A DNA stretch of 64,000 nucleotides, taken from NCBI RefSeq assembly GCF_028389875.1, contig NC_084666.1, forward strand, positions 62,256,422 to 62,320,421, read 5' to 3'. Below the pieces are notes generated by a model. That model was not told the DNA's origin. It ran no database searches and was given only the letters and a program-made list of their open reading frames with translations. Position numbers and translations under genes: made by a program. Below are positions 48,301 to 57,875 of the stretch, one piece after another. Origin of the DNA: Rhea pennata. Taxonomy: Eukaryota > Chordata > Aves > Rheiformes > Rheidae. Position 1 is the stretch's first letter. Each line of letters starts with the position of its first letter.

Positions 48301-51300
48301 TTGAAAAAGCAGTTGTCTAATTATGCAACCCCCCCTAAGACAAATAACCCTTCCTTCGTCATAGCAGTCTTGAATTAAAAACTGCATATAATTCTGTTCA
48401 AAAATCTTAACTTTCTGTAAACATTTCTCACCTTAGCTTTATTTCAACACCAGATTTCCAGGAAAGAGGTAAACGTTAATCTCTGGATGTTACTGGAAAC
48501 AGAACTACACCGCGGACCCAGATGAACTGACAGGGCAAGTGCCCAGCCTACTGTCGGCAGTGCACATAGGGAGTAGAAACCGCATGAAAAAGTCATCACT
48601 GCGCGTTTCAGTGAGCAAAGCCCTGCTCCTGCAAAGTGCTCTGTGCATGAAGATCCCTGCACATCACTTTTGGACAAGGCAGAGCCTGTTCGTGAGCTCT
48701 TCTAAGGCTCTGCCGCCTTTCCCCCTCCACCAGAGGCATTTTTCACAGCCTCCCCTTCCCAGGGCAGCAGTCTGGTGCTAGTGTTTTTGACTTGGGGATT
48801 GCCATGTGCGCGAGAGGCTAAGCACTGGCCTTGCTAACAACGTACACATGTTCTTTTCCTTAACATCTAGGCACTTTTTTCTCAGCATAGTGGCAGTCAA
48901 CTACCTGGATATAGGGAAAACTCTCCCCCCTCAATCCATTTTCTCTTCCCCGGCCGAGGAGAGCACACAAGACCGCAGCTACCAGCCGGACCCCAAACCC
49001 GAGCGCCGGCTGTCCTGTCTCGCGCGGTGCCGCGCTCACGCTCTCCCAGAGCCGAGGGGCCCAAAATCCAACCCCGAGGCAGAGCGCCGACTGGTTTTAC
49101 GTGCTCGGCGTCAGGCAGCGGTTGGAAGCAGCGCTTTGCCTCCTCCTCCTGCCCCCGGAGCACGCCCGAGCGAGGCAGAGATGAGCTGCCTCACAGGGAG
49201 CAACTCACACACGTTGCTTCCTACCAACTTCAACAAAAAGCTCTGAAATGATTTGTAGCTCCTGGGTCCCTCTCTTGCCCAAGCACAAATGAAAGCCCCA
49301 TCTCTCGCGTTGGCCCTTTGGCCCCCGGGAGCAGCCCCTTCCCAAAAGGGACGCGCTCGCCCCGGCTTGCCAATCAGCGTGTCACTGCTACGGCGGCAGC
49401 GCGGGAAAAGAAAGGGCCCTGAAATCCCGGGATTACCTACTAGGGCTTTGCGCCCTCTCACGCGCCGCAGCCCTAGGTGTTACAGAGCAGGTGTGGTGAG
49501 CTCCCTACCAGCAGCTCAGGGAGCCTCGCGCTGATCGCATCTTGCAGGTTCGTTTTGTCTTCCGGGCCGACGTCGTGTTTGTACTGCCACTTCTCCGGCA
49601 CAAAGGGCCACTTCATCTCCTTGGCCTCCTCCAGGAGGGTCCTCAGCTCGTCGGGAAGCGAGGCTGCAAAGGCCAGAGCACAGGTAAAAGGCCTTGCGGT
49701 GCATTCAACCCTAAGCGTTAGGGTAAGGCACCCACCCCGCAAAAAGCACACCTGCCCTCCCCAGCCTTTTCACAGCTGCCACGAACTGTTCGCTCTTGCC
49801 ACAGGCTCTATCGCGAGGGCAGGAAGGGCTGCCTGTCACCGGTTACCCTAGTCTGCTCTGCCCTCGGCTACACAGGAGCCATCAGGCACTGAAGCTGCCA
49901 TTTTAGCAGAAGTAACGCAGCCCCCCGCTCTGCCCCCCACCCCCGGGCAGCTACGCGAGAGGAGCTGCTCTCAGACAGACGCGGGGATGTATTCTCCCCT
50001 CCTGAGAAGGGCTTTCCTGGCAGGACAAACGAAGGTAACAGCGCAGGAGTCCGACCCCCCTGCGTTAAGGGCTGTATTTAAGATTTTGCTCATAACAATC
50101 ATGAAGCCCTGTTACAAGCTTTAAAGGCCGCATCCAAACTGGGAGGTAAACCTGGGCTGCACACAGCGATTAGACAAAGAGCTAACGGGGTACAACAAGT
50201 AATGACAGTACGTTCTTGGGAATAATTATCCGACTGACAATTTAGTCAAAAAGATGTGGTTGGGGTCTGAGTTACTCAATGTGCTCTGAAAAAAGCTCAC
50301 TTCTATAGCAGGAAGAGATTGCTTAGGCCACGTGTCTGGGAATGGAGACCGACACTGCATTTTCTACAAACACGTGGCTGGCCCCACTTGAGGACTACAT
50401 GGCCCCTGTGTGACATTCACACACCAGCTCCGCCACTGTGTGATACATCTTCTCTGAAGCCAAGGTAACTAAGTAATTTGCATTAGCTGAGGATGCAACC
50501 TGAGTTTCTGCGTTTTCCTTGCGGTTTGCAGGAGAAATAAAAAAGAAGCCACAAGGAGCACAGGGCAGCTTTGGCCTGAGCACGCTCCTGCTGCTGGGGC
50601 GCCTGACCGACAGCCAACGCAGAGCCAAGCTTCTGACAACCCCAGTCCTCATGCCTTCACCTGAGGGTTTCAAAACATTACATAAAGCATCACTTACCTT
50701 CCAACTGGGAAAGCAAAGCACAAAGTAGTTAAATGCTAGATTTTGCTAAGTGCAAAGTGCTCCCAGCTCCCATGCACTTCACATGGGATACCTGGTGGTC
50801 AATCCTCCAGAGAGGTGCTGGAGCTTACCACACAGAAGCAGTTTTGCATTTAGCTTACGCTGCTCTGTGGCTGCTGCCAAACCCCTTGTCTTGCTCACTC
50901 TCTGGGGCTGGTTCTTTGCTTCTGCCAGCACTAACCATCACCTGGCTCCAGCAGCAACCAAGTCCAGCTGGAAACTAACTTTACAAAACAAAATGATTAG
51001 CTTCAGCTGGATCTCCAAGCAGACCCAACTACAGATGCAATTGCTAGTAGGAACACACAGCTGGAGATCTGGGCCTGGACTGGTCCTTTCAGCTGTAGCT
51101 CACATTTCGTTTTCCTTAAAATAGCGGAGAAGCTGCAGACTTAGTGTGCTGTGCTAACCACTAGGCCAAGCAGACTCTCTGGCCAATAAAAGTGGATTAA
51201 CAAGGATTATTGACCAGATGGGGTTAATGGCGATCATCAGCTGCAGATCTAGCCCCTTCTGGCCATTAATCCCTAGAAAACCCCTGCTCAGAGACCATTA

Positions 51301-54300
51301 TTACTCTAACGAGGTAATGTAATAAATGTATTATTATGTATTTTGAATGAATCTTTTATGGACAATTGTAGAAAACATGCTACATACAAATTTTATGTGT
51401 TTTTTCCTAGGAAAAACTGGAAACTCTGACACCTAAAGTCAGATCTTCAAAAAGCTGCCTTAAAAACATTACATCACATTTTCAAACTTCAGTTTTCTCA
51501 CTTGTTGCTGTAGTTCTGGACATGCTCCCTTTTATATATCACTACAGTTTCACCCACAACCATGTTTCCTGGCTTTCTGAAGTTGTGCCTGGAGAAGCTC
51601 CTCGCTGCACGGAGAGCAAGCATATGGGAAGGTGGCCAGGTGAAAGAGCTAGTGGGTGGACAGAAGGCTGAGACAAACTCCCAGCCTCACCATCGCAGCG
51701 ATTCCTGCAGTACGGCAGCCTTGCAAAAATCAGCACAGGAGCAGGGATGCTCACCTGATTACAAGGAACACAAAATGATAGTAAAAAGCCCTATGTGGAG
51801 TGGTCATAAGGATGTTAATATTTGAAGACTGAGTTTCCCTAAATCTTTCGCAGTGAAAGATGAGAGATGCCTGGAGGCAATCACAGCAGGCACCTCTATA
51901 ATATTTCCCCGTATGATCCCACAGGATTGACGTGTATGAGGTAATCCAGAGAAACAGAAATGGGATGTTTACGCAGAAAGCCTTTCTATCTCCTTTTCTG
52001 CCTTATTCTTTTGTCTTTCTCAACAAAACTTGTTTACTTCAATAAAACTAAAATAGGAAAAAGTGTCAATAAAACAAAGATCCATGGGATGATGTCAATA
52101 TTTGTATTTTCTCTAGTGCATAAATATATTACTGCTATCCTCCTGTTCCTATTTTCTATGTTATATTTAATTAAACCGTAATCTTACCTGATGCACAAGA
52201 ACAAAGAATATGGCCAAATTCTTTAATATTGAACTTTAATTTTTAGAGTCATCCTTAGTAGTCACTATTGCTGAGCTGCTTCGAAAAGGAATCTACAGTA
52301 ATATTTCTGGAACAGTTTAGTGAGCTGGAAGCCTTCAGTCGTCTTTGGGACGAGACCTTTGTATGAACCTAGCAAACCGCAACTTCAAACCTTGCTGTGG
52401 TGTCTAGTTGTCACCACATGGAAATAAATGCAATTAGCATGTTAGTTATAATAATATGACACTGTAATATAAGGATGTCCACTAGACCCCCACAAAACAG
52501 CCAGCAAGATAGCTACTAAGGTTTTCAGCTAAAATCCAACTCCTAGAACAAGACATTATATCTGATAGCTGTTATCTGTGTAAGCAACATAAATTCACTA
52601 ATTAATAGGGGGTTGAAAAGGAGATGAACCCACACAGGGGTTAGCCTGAAAGATTTGTTAAAAAAAAAAAAAAATCTATGCCAATCTAATACCCGTTCTG
52701 TCTCCTAAAATAAAGCAAGATGGAGATTCGCTCCTCCTCTCCCCTCTCACCCCTATTTATATGTATTTGCCTTTCAGTTCTTCCTGTGCTTGGTCTGAAG
52801 AAAGCCAAGCTAACAAAGACCATGTCTGGGGGAGGGGAGGAGGAGAAACCCCCTCCGCGTTTCTGTTCAGAGAATCCCCTTGGCTCAAACTGCTGCCAGA
52901 AGTGACCCTGCAATAATGCCGTTCTGCGGGAGGCACATGTGGGCCCGATGAAGCCGTTAGAGCGCAAGCCGCTTGTTACTGCTGCTTAAAAACCACCTGC
53001 CAGCGGCCAGGGGCTTGCAAAGCCGACAGCAGCCAACCTGCAAGTCTATGTCCTCCGCGCGTGCGTGCGCCCGCTCGCACGCAGAAACTGCGAGCAGGTA
53101 TCGATATTGCTGGCGCTGCCCTACTGCAAAGTATTTTTCTTTCTGCTTTCAGCCAGTCAGAAAAGCCTGCACCCCGCTTCACACGCTGATCACCCATTTC
53201 CTGAAGCAGTTTACCTGAAGGACCATGTCTAATTCAGTGATTATAAGGGCACTGATTTACCTTATCTGGAACTAAACTGATTATTTCTCATACTTTGTGG
53301 TAGTTAATAGGAGAAAAGGAAAAAGGAGGATGAAGGAAAAACGTGCTACCTGATTAGGAGTTCAAGAACCTATTCCAAAGGGTGATAATAAAGCTTGAAA
53401 GAATTTGTGGTGAGAAAACAAAGTATCTTTTGTTGGAAAAAAAAAGAGAGAGATAAAAATCATCCAGTATCCATAACAGAAACCTGTATGCCACCCTCTA
53501 TCACAAACACACTCAGAAACAGACTTGGGTGCTTCAGAAAGCAACAGCTGACCTCCCAGCAAGAACAAGGATGCTCACAAAAACAAGGATGCTCGCAAAA
53601 CCATATTCTAAACTGCTCTCCTCTCCAGGACAAAGGGTTTCAAAAACCAAATTAACGTTATGGCCAAATCATTCAAGCCAAGCAAACCCCAAAATTACTA
53701 ACACCAAACTGGAAAAAAGACAGTATTGCAAATGCATAGTACTAAGCAAAACTAGCATGCAGAACTGAGTATTTGCAGATTTTTTTCTAATGCTTTTTCC
53801 CCCCCCCTCAGAAATTTCATCATCATCCCTTACTGTACCTCCTATACCTACTTAAGTTTTTTCTATTCTTCTGTGTTGCAGAATAGAGTTCATAACTTCC
53901 CCAGCTTGTATAGCAAAAGTGTAATCCAAGCAAGTTCAGCAATGCAAGCATGCCTTTTATTTTACCAGTAAAAAAACAGTGACGTCAGCTGTGTAGCCCT
54001 CTGAAAATCTGATTCTAGAGAAAACTGAACTGAGTGTTTTACACTTTTCACAATTAATGTGAATTGGAATTCACATTAATTTTTTGCATTTAATGCTAGC
54101 ATTAAAATAATGAAGAATTCTTTTATTATAGCCCTCAATAAGTACTGCATCCTTTCCTGTATATTTATTCCGGCCATTAGCTGGCACGGATTTTCTTTTC
54201 AAGAAGGATTTTGCAAGTTTTTTCTCTGGACACCACTTACAGAGGTCACGCACATTTTACAAGATAAAGATTCAGGCAATGAGCTCTTTAATATATCAGG

Positions 54301-54829
54301 AGAAGCTGACAAACAGAAAACACCCTCCCCCCAGTTCCTATGAAAGGAGAGGAAATATGTGCCCTTATTCAGAAGTTGCATCCTTTTTTTTTTCCTTCTT
54401 TTTTTTTTAATAACTGAAATTTATGTGCATCAGCAAACTTTCGGGCATTGTTCTTCCCAAACTGAACTGTTCCTTATAGCCTCATGTTTACTGAAGCCTA
54501 AAATTAGAACTGACAGCAATTCACTGCAACAAAGTGGGCTTCTTTCCCTGCCTGCCTGTAGCCCACATCCCATTCATGGCCTACAAATCCAGCCATCTCT
54601 TGACACTCATCTGCCAGAAGAAGAAAAATAGGGCAGGACTGAGGACCGGTCACTGCAGCACACAGGAACCTGCTGGCTTGCTCCTGGTGCCTCTCCTTGG
54701 GACCTCACCTTCGCACCGCTGGTATTCTCGCTTGTCTTCCTCACGTGTGTCGGACTCTGCTGACAGGAGCACGTCCAGAGCTCGCTTGCACTCCTGCAGC
54801 AGCGTGGCCACAACATTTTGACTATTCAT
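23914..54829 (-). CDS. ALPK1: ALPK1, alpha-kinase 1, complete coding sequence in 13 exons
   Basis: Coding exons from 5' to 3': 54829-54709, 49663-49509, 37964-37766, 35796-35737, 34128-34042, 33308-33232, 31635-31540, 30963-30859, 30412-28345, 27565-27412, 25870-25708, 24909-24723 and 24110-23914. They sum to 3669 bases, or 1222 residues (human 1244), with every junction GT/AG and in phase. The N-terminal helical sensor domain (about 1-470) binds bacterial ADP-heptose. The residues reported to contact the ligand in human ALPK1 (Phe61, Arg116, Arg150, Arg153, Asp231, Lys233) fall at the same numbers here, as does Thr237, the human ROSAH-syndrome position. A long disordered middle follows, then the alpha-kinase domain (about 990-1222) with GNGKG, DPQIH and the zinc-type HVECNEIC. 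In the family, ligand binding activates the kinase, which phosphorylates TIFA and drives TRAF6-NF-kB signalling in the cytosol. Confidence 0.96.
24723..24909 (-). CDS. ALPK1: ALPK1 coding exon 12 (alpha-kinase)
   Basis: 187 bp, acceptor actcttttcag, donor gtttgt. Encodes [40 protein letters not shown] and [18 protein letters not shown]. Confidence 0.96.
25708..25870 (-). CDS. ALPK1: ALPK1 coding exon 11 (alpha-kinase)
   Basis: 163 bp, acceptor tgtttgttcag, donor gtagga. Encodes [39 protein letters not shown] and [14 protein letters not shown], almost identical to mammalian ALPK1. Confidence 0.96.
26200..26850. other. ALPK1 intron 10 sequence
   Basis: Intronic; no additional exon seen between the kinase exons at 25870 and 27412. 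A minus-strand frame at 26202-26462 has no resemblance to ALPK1. Confidence 0.6.
27412..27565 (-). CDS. ALPK1: ALPK1 coding exon 10 (alpha-kinase start)
   Basis: 154 bp, acceptor tttcttgttgtag, donor gtattt. Encodes [20 protein letters not shown] and then [13 protein letters not shown], the N-lobe of the alpha-kinase fold. Confidence 0.95.
28345..30412 (-). CDS. ALPK1: ALPK1 giant central exon (exon 9)
   Basis: 2068 bp without a stop; acceptor ctccctgccag and donor gtaagt. It begins [19 protein letters not shown], the end of the sensor domain, and continues through conserved [12 protein letters not shown] and [15 protein letters not shown]. After about residue 470 it becomes Ser/Pro/Glu-rich and probably disordered. 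Residues about 671-817 are Gly/Pro/Ala-rich and coded by a GC-rich block (28860-29300). The exon closes with [20 protein letters not shown] and [10 protein letters not shown], the segment leading into the kinase. The stop-free antisense frames across the GC-rich block are shadows. Confidence 0.96.
28860..29300 (-). repeat. ALPK1: GC-rich low-complexity coding segment in ALPK1 exon 9
   Basis: About 440 bp of very high GC with CG clusters, repeated cgccccccgggcccccc-type strings and a (gga)n run, inside an otherwise AT-leaning exon. On the coding strand it gives poly-Ser and Gly/Pro/Ala/Arg stretches. The frame stays open. Confidence 0.8.
30859..30963 (-). CDS. ALPK1: ALPK1 coding exon 8
   Basis: 105 bp (35 codons), acceptor tatttttaccag, donor gtaagt. 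Encodes [20 protein letters not shown] and [15 protein letters not shown]. Confidence 0.95.
31540..31635 (-). CDS. ALPK1: ALPK1 coding exon 7
   Basis: 96 bp (32 codons), acceptor ttctttttcag, donor gtaaga. Begins [16 protein letters not shown]. The Thr at residue 237 is the position altered in human ROSAH syndrome and is unchanged here. Confidence 0.95.
31728..31748. repeat. (AAAT)n microsatellite
   Basis: About five AAAT units in ALPK1 intron 6. Confidence 0.85.
32626..32810 (+). repeat. Possible ancient CORE-SINE/MIR-like remnant
   Basis: In ALPK1 intron 6 the + strand reads like a degraded tRNA-derived SINE: ccttggagcttggcag, a cccacttagag...ctgtgcgact segment, gcttcatctgcaatgagaaa, ttgcctcacgggg and tactacagtgctaggg, in the order of the MIR consensus. 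The similarity is judged by eye and each piece has several mismatches. Confidence 0.35.
33232..33308 (-). CDS. ALPK1: ALPK1 coding exon 6
   Basis: 77 bp, acceptor tttatttcag, donor gtaggt. Encodes [20 protein letters not shown] and then QPDKK, carrying pocket residues Asp231 and Lys233. Confidence 0.95.
34042..34128 (-). CDS. ALPK1: ALPK1 coding exon 5
   Basis: 87 bp, acceptor gcttttcag, donor gtaagg. Encodes [20 protein letters not shown] and RGQILQKL. Confidence 0.95.
35737..35796 (-). CDS. ALPK1: ALPK1 coding exon 4
   Basis: A 60-bp microexon encoding [19 protein letters not shown], with donor gtatgt. The acceptor is weaker than its neighbours (tttttatgag), but both the frame and the match to mammalian ALPK1 are clear. 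Confidence 0.92.
35797..37765 (-). other. ALPK1 intron 3
   Basis: About 2 kb of intron. Short open frames near 36254-36893 occur on both strands and show no family resemblance. I see no other feature. Confidence 0.6.
37766..37964 (-). CDS. ALPK1: ALPK1 coding exon 3
   Basis: Acceptor gttcttttcag, donor gtgaca. Encodes residues 93-159 with [14 protein letters not shown] (Arg116) and [13 protein letters not shown] (Arg150, Arg153), the core of the ADP-heptose pocket. An intron of about 11.5 kb separates it from exon 2. Confidence 0.96.
38724..38746 (+). repeat. Copy of an interspersed cccattgacttcaatggga-like motif
   Basis: Reads ctcccactaacttcaatgaga. Very similar strings recur at 41401, 44801 and 46174, suggesting an old dispersed repeat common in sauropsid genomes. 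Confidence 0.35.
41401..41423 (+). repeat. Copy of an interspersed cccattgacttcaatggga-like motif
   Basis: Reads aaactctattgacttcaaag, preceded by gggccct-like and cagacccaggg sequence often found in the same repeat context. Confidence 0.3.
41562..41597. repeat. (CA)/(GA)n microsatellite
   Basis: cacacaca passes into a run of GA units, interrupted once by aaag, in ALPK1 intron 2. Confidence 0.85.
44801..44840 (+). repeat. Copy of an interspersed cccattgacttcaatggga-like motif
   Basis: Reads actcccattaacttcaatgg then gattctgcacaaacaggtcc. This is the best preserved copy in the window; the core is nearly palindromic. Confidence 0.4.
45333..45363. repeat. Poly(A) tract, 31 bases
   Basis: An uninterrupted A run in ALPK1 intron 2. 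No SINE body or target-site duplication is evident next to it. Confidence 0.9.
46174..46192 (+). repeat. Copy of an interspersed cccattgacttcaatggga-like motif
   Basis: Reads gactcccattgaactcagg, a degraded copy. Confidence 0.25.
48940..49500. promoter_or_regulatory. CpG-rich zone beside ALPK1 coding exon 2
   Basis: About 550 bp of raised GC with CG clusters and a gccaatcag CCAAT box at about 49368-49376, lying just 3' of exon 2 with respect to ALPK1. It could be an internal or antisense promoter, or simply a GC-rich extension around a conserved exon. Confidence 0.3.
49509..49663 (-). CDS. ALPK1: ALPK1 coding exon 2
   Basis: Acceptor ggcctttgcag, donor gtaggg. Encodes residues 41-92, including [20 protein letters not shown] with the ligand-pocket Phe61 and then GPEDKTNL. 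Confidence 0.96.
49664..54708 (-). other. ALPK1 intron 1
   Basis: About 5 kb of intron without recognisable coding sequence. A small CpG cluster (ctccgcgcgtgcgtgcgccc) lies at about 53050-53110 and an 18-bp direct tandem repeat at 53564-53599. Confidence 0.65.
53564..53599. repeat. 18-bp tandem duplication
   Basis: aacaaggatgctcacaaa followed directly by aacaaggatgctcgcaaa, one mismatch. Confidence 0.9.
54709..54829 (-). CDS. ALPK1: ALPK1 coding exon 1 (start codon)
   Basis: It starts [20 protein letters not shown], matching the mammalian MNNQKVV start, and ends at donor gtgagg with a split Ala codon. A good acceptor (ccaattcacag) just upstream suggests the exon begins at 54848 with a 19-nt piece of 5' UTR, so the promoter and first non-coding exon lie further right. 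Confidence 0.94.
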
Positions 54830-57309
54830 GAAGCTTGATCCTGCTCCACTGTGAATTGGGTGTCCCTGGGTGCACAGTGATCAATTACTTAGGAGAAGAC
54901 ACGGATGCAAAATGAAAAGGATCCCTTCAAGGCTGAGGTACCTGCTGAACAAAAGAGGGAGAAAATGATTAACTAAAGTATCATCAATTATCTGAAAGAC
55001 TCAAGCAGGGAGAAATAATAGAAGAAATACATGAAAATACATGACAGCCTCAGAAGACTGTATTGGAGGAGTGTGTGAAATTACTGTGGGGTCTCTGTGA
55101 TAAACTGTGTGAGGCACACATCTCTGAGGTGCCACAGAGAAAGGATTTGCTTTTCAGTGGAGCTGTGAAACCACAAGCAGTGAAGCGACTTGCTGGGGTG
55201 TGCTGGACCACTTTGCATTTTGGAGGCTTGTGCTGTCAAGTACTTTTAGTGTGGACCGAGTCACAGACCTTTACGTACTCCACACTTGCTGAGGATGCCG
55301 TGTAAGCTTATGAGGCTCTGGAGGAAACAAGGACACTACCTCTTACCTCAGGGCAGGGGAGCATGTCACTCTCTCCTCTTACCTCTGCTCATGCTATCCC
55401 CAGTCTTTCTACACAACACAAAGTACCACCAACGTTTGTTTGATGCAGCAAAGCAGAAATAGCCTTAATTTTAAAGAAGTCTGCCTGAATTAAGAGTCTT
55501 CTTGCTGCTGATGCTGCAAGAGTGAAGAGCTAAACTAGTACAAAGTCAAAAGCACACAGGACAAACACTAGAGTTTATTACAGCTTCACCAACTTTGTGA
55601 CAGACAGAGACGACTGGGGCTTTTGTCTATCAAAAGCACAAGGTTTGCCTTTGACAAAGCTAGGCCTCCTCCATTGATGCAAGCTGCTGCTTCTCTTGCA
55701 GTAGCCTTTCCAAATCTGATCTTCAGCCCTGCTGCCTCCTTACCCTTTCTGTCACATGTTCTGTCCCCCAAACCGAGCCCTCAACACTTGCCAACCGCTC
55801 CTTTCCACCACCCATGCTGATCCCATACCTCTGCTTCCACGTCTCCACACCTTCCAACCTTGCACTTTCATCTGCAGGAAGCGCTCCCAGTGCTGGCACG
55901 GTGTTGCGTGCTGCTGAGCAGGTTTCGGTAGCACCCTCCAGGATCAATGGATATGGGGAGAGGAAATCAGCTGATAGCACCCATGCACAGGGTCCAGATA
56001 CACCGCAGCTGCCATGGGGCAGCTTGTACATGATGGGCAGGAACTAGCTCCAAACCATACCCAGTTACTACAGTACCTTTTGGGGGATGTCCCTAGAAGC
56101 AGAGGTCCAGCAGCATCTACTTGGACTGCCTGTAGCAGAGGGCAAGCTCTCCATGCACACACACCATTACTAGGCTTGCCATAACTCCTCCACTGTAAGA
56201 AGCAGCAGCTGCTTCAGGGCTTATGACGTTGCCAATGGCAGTTCAGAAAAAGCGATTTCCATCTCAGGTATCTCTCAGTATCTGATAGAACAATTCAGCA
56301 GCTTTCAAAAATGAAGCATGGAGGAAATACTTGTGTTTTTTTCCCCATAGTAAAACAAATTTGATGACCTTTTCCCTCAGAAAAGCACTACTCCCATATT
56401 TTGAAGCAATATGTAACCTATGAAAACATGACTAAAATTGGCACAATTATAGGCCTCTGAAGGAGGAAGGGAAGGGCAGGAAAGTACACATAAAAACACT
56501 GTTTGCTCTGCTGACTAGAAAAAACTTTCTTAGCAGCTATATTTCTGGACAGTTTTTTCTCTTTTGCTGCAGCTCCAGGATCTCTGGATCATGGATTTGG
56601 TGGCAGAGAGCCTGTGTTCTCAATGGCACCAAGCAAGAGCAAGCTGCCAGATTGAAAAGCAGAGGGCAAAAGAGATGCACTCATGCGAAAAGAGAGAGGA
56701 ACAGAGAGCCTGCCAGGGAAGGGCAGGTGGAACAGGGCAAAAGATGGGATTGATCAGCAAAGAGCCTGGAGGCAGGAGTCAGTCAACGGTACTGTGTACT
56801 GTAACTGCCTGGGCAAAATGAGCTAGGAACCCCCACAAGGGAGAAAAAAAGCCTCCTGACTCTTCAAATGAATGTCAGAGAAAGAAGAAACAGACAGAAG
56901 CCATAAAAGGGAGACTGAGGGCAGGAATACAGCCATGTAAGAGCAATTAGACAGCAGGATGGACAAGCAAGAGATCAGCTAGATACAGAGCTGGTTTAAA
57001 AACTCAGACAAAGCTAAGACTGCTGGTATGTTTAATTTCAACATTTCCTAGGCTCTACAGCTTGGCTTTGCGATCACATAGTGCTTTGTTGGTGCCGACT
57101 CTCTCTGTGCCACACATACAGCTGCAGGGCTTCATTCTACAGCAGCTCCACTCTGGAGCACAACACAAAAAGGTCCTGACACGCTATTCAACGAACTGTG
57201 AAAGTAGACTGTAGTCTTAATGTTTTGGAGAGTACAAAGCATCCACTAGGAAGAATTCAGGAGTTTCAAGGGTATACTATCAGACAGAGATACAGAGCAG
57301 CTAGGTTCA

Positions 57310-57392
57310 GTTCTTAGGTCTACTGTTGGCATTCTAGTGTTGTCAAGTCACATCCTCTGTGTCTCATTTCTCCCCTCTAGTATCACAGAAAC
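57310..57392 (+). repeat. Possible MIR/CORE-SINE-like fragment
   Basis: gttgtcaagtcacatcctct, gtgtctcatttctcccctct and agtatcacag resemble the ...caagtcact..cctctgtgcctcagtttcccc.. part of MIR-type SINEs. Judged by eye only. Confidence 0.3.
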
Positions 57393-57805
57393 AAAGAGGA
57401 ACAGAGATCCCACTTGAGATCAGGCCCGTTTGCTGACTCTCTGAACAGACAGCCAGGTGCTGTGAAGTCAAACTTGCTCACATATGTGAGATGCCAACTG
57501 TATGAACAAACGCACACACTTTGAGGTCTTATCACTGTTTGTGACTGATCCAATGAAGCTTGTGCTTTGAAAGCTGTTAAAACAATGAACCCATCAGGAA
57601 AAACAACTGAATAAAATATACAGTTCAGGCCCCTCCACAAGGGGAGGGAGTTGAGCTGGGAGCTGACAGTGACCCCCATGCACAGCACAGCCCCACAGGG
57701 TCTGAGCAGGGCAGGCAGAGTCGGGTGCTGGTAATGGGGTGGGCCACAGCCCCCCACATGGTGAGGTCAGGGACCAGGACCAGGGTCTTGCATCAGTATA
57801 TGGGT

Positions 57806-57875
57806 CAGGAGACAAGGCTGGAGACATGGCTGCAATGTGGGTCCAAAGTCCATCCAGGAGACAAGGCTGGAGACA
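57806..57875. repeat. 21-bp direct repeat pair
   Basis: caggagacaaggctggagac, extended by one a, occurs at 57806-57826 and again at 57855-57875, identical in both. Confidence 0.9.

Larger units (their letters stand above)
37965..49508 (-). other. ALPK1 intron 2 (about 11.5 kb)
   Basis: The longest intron of the gene. It contains simple repeats and scattered degenerate copies of a short interspersed motif, and ends in a CpG-rich zone next to exon 2. No coding gene or structured RNA was recognised. Confidence 0.7.
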
